From the NCBI RefSeq assembly GCF_033958435.1, contig NC_134138.1:177738798-177802797 (forward strand): 64,000 nt of DNA, given 5' to 3'. Origin of the DNA: Carettochelys insculpta (taxonomy: Eukaryota > Chordata > Testudines > Carettochelyidae). This document shows positions 45,800-57,202 of the stretch, piece after piece. The notes beneath the pieces are model-generated. The model did no database searches. It was not told the origin of the DNA and saw only the letters and a program-made list of their open reading frames with translations. Made by a program: the position numbers and the translations under genes. Each line of letters begins with the position of its first letter. The stretch's first letter is position 1.

Positions 45800-46660
45800 T
45801 CAGGGTGAGGTATAACAGATTCTATCACCTCACATGACTGCTTCAAGGCTTCTCTCAGCTGCAGATCTGCACAAGCTTTTTTAATGATCTTTGTGTCTGT
45901 TGGTGCAAAGTTTGAAGGCAGCTGCTACATCTCTGTCCTCCAAACTTTCCCCACTTTGCCTCACAGATATTACGTAGGACACACAGGCACCTTTTGCCAT
46001 TGGAATATTATTTTTAGTGAGATCTAATCTAGTGAGTAAACACCACCGGCATCCCTTTCAACCTACTCCAACACAGGTTTAACTGTCATTCTGTACCAGC
46101 TGAGCCATTAGTTCAATCCCTCCTTGGAGATGTAAGATGGTTAGAGTATGTCTTCATAAGCAAGAGTGTACTGGGTAGGCTGGTCCTCCAAGACCACGAG
46201 TGGCATTTCAACATTGCTAGTGATAATTCACCCATCAGGAAGAATGTCCATACTTTCTGCTTTGTGAACAGTCCTGAATGTCATTTACTGCCCCATCACT
46301 TTTTGGGAACCCCACCACTGCAAATCTACCTCCAATGTCCTGTAGATTGCCTAGAGACACTATCCCATGTAGTAGTATATGACAAATTTGCTCACATACT
46401 TACATGATAGTTGCCCATGCTGTAGATTTTCTAATTCCAAAATGATTTCCCACTGATCACTAGCATTCAGCATTACAGGCTTCCACAGTCTGATAGACTC
46501 TAGCTTCTCATCTGTCAAGCCAACTCTCACTCTGGTGTCCATGTGTTGACAGAATCTCACAGATTCAGGAATATGGTCTTTTGCATCTGAAAGATTTGCA
46601 GTCACCATTCTTTGTCCCAAACCTCCATCATAATGTGATTGCATCCCTCAGCCACAGAAG
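45800..46660 (-). pseudogene. Decayed Harbinger (HARBI1-like) transposase of a second lineage
   Basis: The minus strand near 46020-46050 reads WCLLTRLDLTKNNIPMAKGAC, which parallels CLLTRLDVGPTNIPQIVGAC of the intact transposase at 25.4-26.8 kb. Upstream (about 46180-46210) NVEMPLVVL matches the block before the second catalytic Asp, and 46360-46644 matches the N-terminal region loosely (TRVRVGL, LWKP). Many stops and frameshifts, and large pieces including the first Asp box are not visible. An old, dead copy. Confidence 0.55.
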
Positions 46661-47129
46661 TGGTGTTTTACCTTTTGCAGATGCTCCATGAATACCACCA
46701 ACAACCTTGAATTATTTTTTGCTATGCCCCTAGTAATCTGTCCTCTAAGAAACTGCTATAGCCCCGTTGTTGCAGTACCTAATGCTGCTGTGCAAATACC
46801 TTCAGATCATTCCTCCTGCATTTAACATATTTATGAAATTATGGCAGCACTGCATGGGCTCCCTTCCTCTGTCATACACAGCAAACAGTGAAAAGTATAG
46901 CACAGATTTGTGGGGTTTAAAAAAGGCATGAAAATTATGAGCTATGGGTCAGAAAAAAATGCATGATGGGATTGTGCTTGTTCCAACTCCCCTGTACAAC
47001 TTGTTTCATGCTTCATGCTTCACAATGTGTTACACAAATTCCCCAAAAGATATTGCATCAAGAGGTGGTGCCTGGCATGCTGGGATACCTGCCCATGGTG
47101 CACCATGCTCTTCACTAACACAAGCACTC
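46661..47129. other. No gene recognised
   Basis: Probably the upstream part of the decayed Harbinger copy; nothing diagnostic. Confidence 0.35.
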
Positions 47130-47132
47130 CTT

Positions 47133-47590
47133 GGCTGTGGCCACACTTGGCCAAAACTTCGAAATGGCCATGAAAATGGCCAAATCGAAGAATACTAATG
47201 AGGCGGTGAATTGAATATTCAGGGCCTCATTAGCATTCACATGCTTCTGGCCGTGGTGCTTTGAAAACGCTGCTTTTGAAAGTGTGCGGCTACACAGGGG
47301 TCCTTTTTGAAAGAACCCCGCACATTTCAAATTCCCCATGTTCCTCTCAGCTAAAATCTCCTCTCAGAGGAATAAGGGGATTTCAAAACATATGGGTGCC
47401 TTTCAGAAAGGACCCCTGTGTAGACGCACCAAGCTGTGAGTGTTTGAAAGCAGCGTTTTTGAAGAGCTACAGACAGAAGCATGTGAATGCTAATGAGGTG
47501 CTGAATATTCATCACACCGCCTCATTAGTATTCTTTGATTTGGACATTTGCATGGCCATTTAGAAGTTTTGGCCAAGTGTGGCCACAGCC
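47133..47590. mobile_element. Foldback MITE with CTT target duplication (458 bp)
   Basis: CTT flanks both sides (47130-47132, 47591-47593). Ends ggctgtggccacacttggcc and ggccaagtgtggccacagcc are perfect inverted copies. The arms pair over most of the element, including acttcgaaatggcca-type and aatgaggc(g/t)gtgaatt-type motifs also present in the 20.9 kb MITE. Non-coding. Confidence 0.8.
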
Positions 47591-50500
47591 CTTGTGATTA
47601 CTTGCAGTGCTGATGCAAACATTGAACTACGAGCAATATACTAACGGGTGGATATCACAATAACTTGTGTTAACCAAAATTCATAGCGTAGACATGGCCT
47701 TAGAAAAAGAACTGACTCGTATTTCAATAGACTTAGTAACTGGAGTTTATTGTGCACACTCAAATTCTTTTTTATATAGTGTGGTGTCGTTTTTAGTCAC
47801 ATGCACTTTTCTTGATAAAGTCAGAACTTTCTAAACCAAAGACTAACTATAGCAGTTGAATTTATGCTATCAGGAACATTCTGCTTCTAGATAGGATAAT
47901 ACTGCTATTTAAAGATCTTGCACATTTCCTCACCCATCACTCCAAAAATAAACCGCACTACGAATAAGGATGAATGATAATATTCCTGTTATTAGTCAAA
48001 TGAGACTGAAAGAATCTCATCAAATCCTGTAATTATCACGAGATCTTGATAGAATCTCAGTAAAACGTTCATACCTGTAGTGTCCATTCCTATATATACT
48101 CTGTGTAAAGTGCAACATGGTGCTTCTGAATGAAAAAGTGTCTACATCACTTTAAAAAATATTGTTTTGATTATTGCACTCAGTTCTTTACTTGCAATAT
48201 TGTGTGTAAAACATGAAAATGACACAAATTAATATTAAGATTCTATGTTGCTATTGGTTTGCTTATTCTGTTTAACTGAAATAAACAGGCCTAGGCACAG
48301 GATTCATTATCTTCACTTTTGCATTCCATTTACTCAAGCTTTGATTCAACAGTTCATTCCTATACAAAAAGCACATAAGCTCATAAGCTTTATGAATCTT
48401 AACTAATTTACTGAATAGGAATAGTCTTAAGTGAAGACTTGTTGCTTTGCTGAACTAAAACTTCAGTGCCTAACTTTTTTTTTTTTACTTCATTAGGGTT
48501 ACCTGTGATCTAAAAATACAAATGTGCAAAGAACAAAATGTCCTGATTATCAATCTGCTGCTAGACCCAACTTTTTAATGATAGCACCTGCACAGTGATC
48601 TTTGTATTTCCATAATTTACTTTAGAGAGGTGCAGTGAGGATTACTTTAAACAAATAGCTGTAAATCAATGACTAAAAAAAGCTTTAAGAAGGTACAGCT
48701 GTGCCAAATATTTTTTTGTTTTCCTCAAAAAATAGTTCACAAACATTTCATTTAAATTTCAGATGTTAATATCAGAATGAACATTACAGAGAATCCAATG
48801 AACTATAGCATTCTGGCAGCAGTCTTGATAATCTGGGAGCTACGTAATTGCTGATAGGTATGCTATAATGCACAGGATTAAAAGAGGGCTAAGCAAATAG
48901 ACGAATTGGCCTAAGCCTCTGCTCTAAATTTAATGGAAACTTTTTGGAGGATTTGATATAGTTAGCTTTCTAGTTTCATGATAGATCATACAACATATAG
49001 TGTCCAAACTCACTCATGTTTTGGGGTTTGTCTTAAGTCTGAATTCAAGTACCCCTGCTACCCTTTTTGGCTGAAATGTTAAATTTCCTCATGCATTGGG
49101 GCTGTTCTGGAGTGAGAAATTCTCACTAATCTCCTGCCTTTTCTTTCACACCTCAGAAAGAAATGATGCACTATTTTGAAACATCCCTTACTCCTCCTGT
49201 AACAAGGAGTACAGGGATGCCAAAATAATGTGCCTGTTATTTCAAAAAATATTTCAAAATAACGGGTGTGTTTCAAAGATACCTAGGTATCCTGAAATAA
49301 CTCTGCCGTGTAGACATAGTTTCACTGTATGATATTTTCATTAAAATAAAGTAAGACAAAGTCTAAATTCTGCTAACAAACCTGGCTACACTGTGCATAA
49401 ATGTAACATTCTGTAATAAAATTGATTGAGTGAGGAGGCTGAAGGAAATGATGCCCATAAATAGTCCCATGAGGCACATAATGTACCAATTACCATCTAA
49501 GTACACAATATGAGGCATCTCAGTATCACCCATTGTGAAGTTCAGTTGCACAGAAAATGGGAGCTTGCTCACAGTAGATCTCTTATGTTACAGTTAACTT
49601 AAAGTTATCTCCTTCCAAACTGGCCAATATAAATTAAGCATAACACAGAAGGCATCATTCATGTTTTACATCTAAGGTTGAGATTTAACTCTGCTTCTTC
49701 TCCTCCCACTCTCTCTCCTCCTTGGCCTTAAAGCTACGAAAGCTTTAAAATTACATTCAAAAATAAATTTTCCCCCTTGGACACCTCTCCAATCTCATTA
49801 TAATCCCATAACATTAACTTCGTTAATTAAATACAGGTTAATTTAAAATTATTATAAACATCCTTATGAGGATTATTCACTTTAATTATGATTAGAAAAA
49901 TGAATATTTGATGAACTACACAGTATATTATTCATAAACTCAGTAATAAAATTCATACTACTACTGAAAGAAGTTAATAACTTTTTGTTTTTATTACAAA
50001 AATCACAGATGTCCAGTATATGTCGGGACGTATGAATCTATATCTCACATTCCAGCACTTGGGGGTAAGGGGAGGGAATATACAATTGAACTGGATCATT
50101 TCATCTTCAAGGCAGGCAGACTGGGAAATCTAGAATTCCATTTAGGATTAGATCACTATATTAACTTTTGCAACTTGACACTGAGAAAAATCACACAGTG
50201 CCTAATCCATTGCTTTCCAGTTCTCTGCCTGACAAGAGATGAATGATGGGACAAGCTATAGAAATTCAGATTTATCCTGGTCCCCTGGCTGGTGGGAGAA
50301 ATGGAGCCTACATGCCTGAGGAGTGAGAAGCTTGCTTCCCCTACATAAATTCTGTAGCTGGCTCTGTAGTTGCTGTTAGCATGGGCCTGTGCCTCATGGC
50401 TGTTGCTTGGTAGGAATGTTGAGATCTCACCTTGGAGGAAGACTTCAAAGGGGACCTGTAAGACTCTGAGTACCCTAAAAATTGGAGGATGACCATGACA

Positions 50501-51130
50501 CCACCTTGGGCTCTGGCACGACATTCCTTCCAGCAATGATGCTCTCCTGAGCATAGAACAAAAATACTGATGCCTAGGATTCTGTGACAAACTCAGTGTC
50601 CTCTCTCACATGGCAAAATATGGAGGGCTAGAGCTGCCTGGCCTTTTTGTAGCACTCTCTGTTCTTAAGAGTTCTCTCAAGGCAAACTTCAGAACTCTGG
50701 GAACCATCTTCTGAGGGATCATGAGATCCTCATCCTTTCACAACTGCACATCTAGGGTAGTCAAAGGTGGAGCCGAGAAGGCTTACCACAATGGGATTGA
50801 TCCCTTCTACCTGTTGATCCTCACCATTTGTCTCCATTCTCCGCTTGGTCTCTGCCTCAGTGGTGGGGCTTTGCATGTGGGAAACACCACACGCTTGGTG
50901 TCTGTTTGGGGCATTGCTTGGGGAGAAGTGCTGCATCTTGTGGGGCTATCTTCTCTCCCATTTGTGTAAAGTGAAAGACCACCCCTGGAAGCACAGCCCT
51001 TCTCTGTGGGCCAAAATCAGGCAAATGAAGATTACATAGGGAAAGGAGGGCAGGAAGGGGTAGTTACAGACTGGCCCCCACCAGTTTTCCAGTCGCTCCA
51101 ATCCTGCAATGTCACCATAACAGCACAATT
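47591..51130. other. No gene recognised; MITE remnants in AT-rich sequence
   Basis: 47640-47705 ends in gcgtagacatggccttag, a MITE-like end without its partner. 49190-49325 holds an end ccgtgtagacatagtttc with ttatttcaaaa motifs, half of a foldback MITE. No exon recognised in 49330-51130. Confidence 0.4.
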
Positions 51131-53080
51131 ATCACAAGAAAGGTGAGGAGTAAAATACAGACTCTTGATTTCAGAAGAGCAGACTTCAACTCCCTGAGAG
51201 AACTGATGGGCAGGATCCCTTGGGAAGCTAATATGAAGGGGAAAGGAGTTCAGGAGAACAGGCAGTATTTTAAAGAGGTTGTATGGAAGGCACAGGAACA
51301 AACCATCCCAATGTGCAGTAAGAAAAGCAGATATGGTAGGCAAACAGATTGGCTCACAAGGGAAACCCTTGGCAAGCTTAAACTCAAAAAGGATGCATAT
51401 AAGAAGTGGAAACTTGGAGGGGTGACTAAGAAGGTGTATAAATATATTGCTGGAGAATGCTGGGGGTAATCAGTAAAGCGAAAGCACAACTGTAACTGTA
51501 GCTAGCAAGGAATGTGAAGGGTAACAAGAAGGGCCTCTACAGGTATATTAACAATAAGACAATTATCAGGGGAGGTGTGGTGCCGTTACTGGATGGGGGA
51601 GGTAACCTGGTGACAGATGATGGGGTAAAGGCTGAAATACTCAATACTTCCTTTCCCTCAGTCTTCATGGACAAGGTCAGCTCTCCGACTACGGCACTAG
51701 GCAATGAAGTATGGGAAGGAGGTGGGCAGCCCTTGGTGGGGAAAGAACAGGTTAAGAGCTATTTAGATAAGTTAAATGCACACAAATCCATGGGTCTGGA
51801 TTTAATGAATCCAAAGGTACTGAGGGAATTGGCAGACGTTATTGCAGAGCCTTTGGCTATTATCTTTGAAAACTCATTGAGATCGGGTGAGGTTCCAGAT
51901 GATTGGAAAAAGGCAAATGTAGTGGTCATCTTTAAAAAAGGAAAGAAGGACAATCCACAGAACTATAGACCAGTCAGCCTCACCTCAGTCCCCAGCCTCA
52001 CCTCAGTCCCCAGAAGAATCATGGAGGAGATCCTCAAGGAATCCATTTTGGAGCACTTGGAAGAGGGAAAAGTGATCAAGAATAGTCAACATGGATTCAC
52101 CAAGGGCAAGGTGTGCCTGACCAATCTGATTATCTTCTATGATGGGGTAACTGGCTGTGTGGACATGGGGAAGTTAGTGGATGCGACGTACCTTGACTTT
52201 AGCAAAGCTTTGGCACAGTCTCCCACCACATTCTTGCCCATAAGTTAAGGAAGTACGAACTGGATACATGAACTGTAAAATGGATAGAAAACTGGCTTGA
52301 TGGATGGGCTGAATGGGTAGTGGCTAATGGCTCAATGTATGGTTGGTGGTCTGGTTTAAGTGGAGTGCCCCAAGGATCAGTTCTAGGGCTAGTACTCTTC
52401 AACTTCTTTATTAATGACCTAGATGAGAGGATGGATTGCACCCTCAGCAAATTTGCAGATGACACTGAGGTTGGGGGTCAGGTATTATATTATAGGTTAC
52501 GGATAGGGTCCAAAGTGACCTAGAAAAATCGGAGGATCAGGCCAAAAGAACTTTGAGGTTCAACAAGGGCAAGTGCAGAGTCCTGCACATGGGATGGAAG
52601 AATCCCAAGCATTGTTACAGGCTGGGGACCAACTGGCTAAGTAGCAGTGTAGCAGAAGAGGACCTGGGGATTACAGTGAATGAGAGGCTGGATATGAATC
52701 AACAGTGTGCCCTTGTAGCCAAGAAGGCTAATGGCATATTGGGGTGCATTAGGAGAAGCACTGCCAGCAGGTATAGAGAAATTATTATTCCCCTCTACTT
52801 GGCACTGGTGAGACCACATCTGGAGTATTATGCCCAGTTCTGGGTCCCCCCCAGCATAGAAAGAATGTGCACGCATTGGAGAGGGTTCATCAGAGGAAAC
52901 AAAAATGATTAGAGGGTTGGAGTACATGACCTGTGAGGAGAGGCTGAGAGATTTGGGCTTATTTAGTTTGCAGAGGAGAAGACTGAGGCATGATCTGATA
53001 GCAGTCTTCAACTTTCTGAAAGGAGGCTCTAAAGAGGATGGAGAGAGACCAGCCCTGGAATTCTATGATTCTATGAATTA
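51131..53080 (+). mobile_element. CR1-type LINE, 5'-truncated, inactivated
   Basis: The plus strand carries CR1 ORF2: the region before RT (DFNSLRELMGRIPWEAN, 51180), RT fingers ([19 protein letters not shown], 51925-51990; ILEHLEEGK; QHGFTKGKVCLTNLI), palm (YLDFSKA, 52190; [21 protein letters not shown], 52360; LSKFADDTE, 52445) and thumb (LVRPHLEYYAQFW, 52805; [21 protein letters not shown], 52935). The catalytic FADD is kept, but frameshifts near 52205 and elsewhere break the frame. An 18-base tandem duplication (51976-52011) adds six codons in the fingers. The 3' part of ORF2 is deleted, joining the thumb region directly to an attctatgattctatga octamer tail at 53059-53076. Confidence 0.85.
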
Positions 53081-54999
53081 CTATAGCAGGATCTCCTGTC
53101 TCCTTATTAGAAGGGAAGAGAGCAAGCTGCCAATCTGAAGGGCTCTTTTATCGACTTGGCCTCTTTCTATGTCTAAAAATACCATACATTCAACTGTAAA
53201 GTTTACATTTGTTTCATATATTTATACATATCAGACAACTTTAGTAATAGAAGTATTTTTACATGTGCAGTAAGCATGGTTACATTATATAATTAATACG
53301 TATGTTGATGTTTTATTACCAGAGCTGTACTGCAGTAAGATATAACCAAAGATAATAAATAAGTCCCTTGCTGGTATCTATTTTCTAATTGTAGGCAAAC
53401 ACTTGGATCTTCTGCTACCAAAATAGCTTGTCACATGTGTTTTAGGCAAGAATTTATATGGAAAGATTATATGCATTGGAAGAAATGTTAAAAACTTGAG
53501 AACAGCAGCTTGCTGCTCGGAGGTTTCACTTTTGGTAGTTGTTAACAACTTCGTCGGTTTTATTTCATGCAATTGAAGGAGCTAAATAGAAATAACGGCT
53601 ATGCCAAGAAAAACACACATGCAAATCCACTTACTTAAATGAGGTACCTAAGCACACAAGTCTGTGAAGAATTTAGCACAGAAAGTTTAATAAGCAACAC
53701 TTTCTCCAACTTGAGAATTTTGTGAACGTTTAGTAATTTTAGCATCCATCATTTCTCCCATCATTTTCATTGGATACCTGAACATTCAACCTGAAGCACT
53801 ACTGCTCCCACTTATCCCAAGAAGAAGATGAATAGCCAGGATAGCTCCCTCTTCCATCCAGCCATGCTCCACTCTGTATTTTCTTTGCTTTTTTTCATTC
53901 AAACATTTCAATCTTGTTTTTTTTCTTGTACCTATTTATCATATGCCATTTTTGTGGCTGGGATTTCTCTATCCTCTACTGCTAGAACAGCCCACTGATG
54001 TGTCTTTTGCCCTCCTATATTTCTTTTTTATTCTTTTTGACTTCTTACAGAATACACCCTTGGATATCACATCTATGTATACTTCTATGAAACTCAACCC
54101 TACAGCTTCTTTGTTTTGACACCTCCTTCTTCACTTTCTTCATAAATATTATTATCAGCTCCCGCTCTTCCACAATTTAGGATGTCAACTTTGCATATCC
54201 CAATATTATTATTTGTGTCATTGTTGAGAAAACACACTAGCCAAAGTAAAATCAGCTCCATTTGTCCCCTGCAAGCGTCTCTCATATTTGTGAACACAGG
54301 TGATTAACTTCATCACAAATACCGTTTTTCCATCATAATTTCCTAGATGTAATGGTGACGTCAACTGAATACGGAGGGCCAAATGCACTTCTACTTTGTG
54401 CTGACTTCTGACCAATTTAGGAAAAAGAAAAAAAGCAAGCCTGGTTCTCAGAGGCAGGAAGGACAGCAGGACTATGATGCTGTGGTACAATGGCAAATGA
54501 TAAATTCCTTTCTTGTTGGTAGCTAGGTCTGCATTAGTGCTGCTCCCAGAAGCACCAAGGTAGAGGCAAATAGGTTTGGAGTCAGCTCATCCTTCCAGCA
54601 GCGTCAACTGCAATAGCTCCAGTACCTTTTGCCTGGAAGGGAGCTATAAGTAGGTTGGTCCTGTCTTTCAAATGTAAGTAACCATTTCTTGTGATAAGCA
54701 CTACTTGTGAGTTTGATTTTTACTGTTTTGTTTTTCTTTACCCTGATGCTAAATTAAGTGCAGTCAATGTTGTTTCAGGAAAGTTTGTGAGCACCCCACT
54801 ACGTTAAAGAACTTCTCATATCAGCTGATGTTTGAGCTCCTGTAATATCGTTGTTGGGCTTGAATAATGATAGCGCTTGCTACCAAATAAAATATTATCT
54901 AATGAGAAAAGACTTGGGTCCTCGAGCCACAGCGGGCAATGGATGTGAAATGCTGTTAGTTTCTTGACTGATTGTTTAAAATTCATTTAAGAGAAGCAG
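53081..54999. other. No gene recognised; AT-rich intron-like sequence
   Basis: Poly-T tracts near 53890 and 53925; no repeat ends or exon seen. Confidence 0.45.
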
Positions 55000-56060
55000 A
55001 ATTACACAACTTCAATAAATCCATACCTTTAATATACTGTTTCACTTTCTTGGCTCCAGACCGTATGCAGGTCCATCATGGGTCAGGGTGCTAAACCAAT
55101 TCTCCTTAGGCTACCTGGCTGCTTGAACCCATCTGATGACAGTTTGCTGCCTAGAACCATGAAATTATCCATGACTTCCATGATTTATCCAGAAGTGTAG
55201 AGGTCTTTTATCACATCTTCTCAGTACGACTCAGAATTTTCGTTTGCTCTCTCAGAAAAGTTCAAATGCTTTCTAAGATCCTGTTCATCTTAACTAAAGA
55301 AGACAACATCACACACATAATCCAGATTGCTAAAAGACTCTGAGCTGACAATTATATTTGCTGAGGTTCATTCAAGGAGCCAACCCATTATACAGCAGAA
55401 TAGGGCAAGGACCAAGACACATACCGGCTGCTTCTGCTCCCCATCATCTAGGTGGTCAGAAAATGAAACCTGTCAGACTTATGGGCTTCCAATGCACCCT
55501 TTCCTGTGTCATTATTCAGACCATTACTGAGCCCCAGGTGGATCTTGGGAATACTGATGCCTTGCAGGGCTTTCCACAGAGAAGTTTGTTGACAGACATG
55601 AAAGCTGTCTTTAGGTCTATGTATGCTGTTGTCAAAGGCTGGTTAAATTCATAATGGATATCAGTAAAATATGGAGGGCAAGTATAGTATTCCTTGTAGA
55701 GCACCCAGAAGTGAAGACCATTTAAAGTACACCTCGTGGTTCAGTGATTATGCAGCAGGGTCTGGCAGCACACTTATTTCTGTTTTTGTTATAGTTGAAT
55801 GAACAGATGTGCATCTACCCAAAATCCATGGTCAGGGAGTGCATCTATTGCTAATGTGTCCAGATCTGGGCATGGAGTCAGTTCAGGATGGTTAAATGCA
55901 ATCTCATAATATTCTTCTTGTGTTAAGTATATTTTGCCATCAGCCTTGTTTTACCAGCACAGATCCTGTACAAAGTCAAGTGTTAGAACTAAGTGACTGA
56001 AGAGCTTTGAATGAGGTCACACTTTGTCAGATCTCACACCCTCTTCTGGCTCTTTTGCAA
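55000..56060 (-). pseudogene. Decayed non-LTR retrotransposon RT fragment
   Basis: The minus strand retains AYIDLKTAFMSVNK at about 55620 (the DxKxAFDSV palm block of LINE RTs, with Phe-Met in place of Phe-Asp) and LYRICAGKTRLMAKYT at about 55960, a segment I associate with the region before RT in RTE-X-like LINEs. All frames are broken, and the loss of the catalytic-block Asp shows it is dead. The family is uncertain. Confidence 0.35.
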
Positions 56061-56813
56061 GTGCTTAGTATAAACTTCACAATCCACTTCTGTCCTCACT
56101 CAAAAAACACCCTGTAAACGTTTACAGTCAGCAGCATCATGACACTGTCTGCATTCAGATTTCTTTTGCAAAATTTGAAATATGTCATTAGATATGCAGG
56201 AGCACCACTTACAGTGTTTTAGTTCTAGGCTGGCATCTATGACTTCTCAGATGCCTATATTTATGGCTATTTAGACCAATTGTGTGTCATCCAGGAGAGC
56301 ACCAAGCACATTCCATTTGTTTTCCCTCTGTGACAGTGTACTTGTTAGCCAATGCTAGATTTTTCTCAGATGCCTTGTGCCTTATGTATCTTTGCAGATG
56401 CATTCTTGTGTTGAAATCAGAGAGTGATTACTGTTTTAGCAACAAAGAAACATAGATTGGTAGTTGCCAGAACTTCTGCACCTATGTCGCTGGAGGACTT
56501 TACCCTTATTATAATTCTAAATGAGTATATGGTCAGCTGCTCCTTTGTCGGGCCATTATTGGCTATGCAGGTTTTCTAATAGATAGCTAAGCAGCTAAAA
56601 CAGCTTCCAGTTTTGGTAAATGTGAGGCATGCAAAAAGAAAGTAATTGCTATTGTTCTAGAGCACAGGGAGCTGAGAATAGTTTTGAAGCCATTACTGGG
56701 AAAACTCAGGGTGGGGTACATACAATACTTTTTGTGTGGCAAAACAGATAGTGTCACTGCTGCTAGTTGCTCTTAGAATTCATCTTTATTAGCAGATGTA
56801 GCTTCCTCAGTTG
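56061..56813. other. No gene recognised
   Basis: May include upstream parts of the decayed LINE; nothing diagnostic. Confidence 0.35.
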
Positions 56814-57202
56814 GGCTATGTCTACAGTAGAGCGATCTGTCAACAGACGTTTCTGTAGGAAAATATCTTCCAACAAAACTTCTGTTGACAGATTGCATCT
56901 GGACTGCAAAGCAGATCAAAAGAGCAATCTGGTCTCTTGACAGAATGGCCAATCAGAAGCACATCAGACAGGGCTACCTGGTGTCCTAGAAGCTCTGTCT
57001 GTTGACAAAGGGCCCCCTGAAACCTTCTGACCGGCTTTCTGTTGACAGAATCTGTTGACAGAGGCATTCTGACTCATGGGGGAGCAGCTGACTGCCATCT
57101 ACCAAAGTGTTGCATACTGTTGATTGACTGCAGACAGAATGCCTTGGGAATCTGGACGGTCCATAGGTTTTGTCAACAACACTCTCTAGCGTAGACATAA
57201 CC
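56814..57202. mobile_element. MITE rich in tgttgaca motifs (Harbinger-like ends)
   Basis: The ends ggctatgtctac and gtagacataacc are inverted, and the interior contains many copies of (c/t)tgttgaca or its reverse tgtcaac(a), on both strands. A 3-bp duplication is not clear. Non-coding. Confidence 0.55.

Noticed and set aside
47133..47590. Possible CRISPR-like or tandem array
   Set aside because: The repeated motifs are inverted arms of one palindromic MITE, and the genome is vertebrate.
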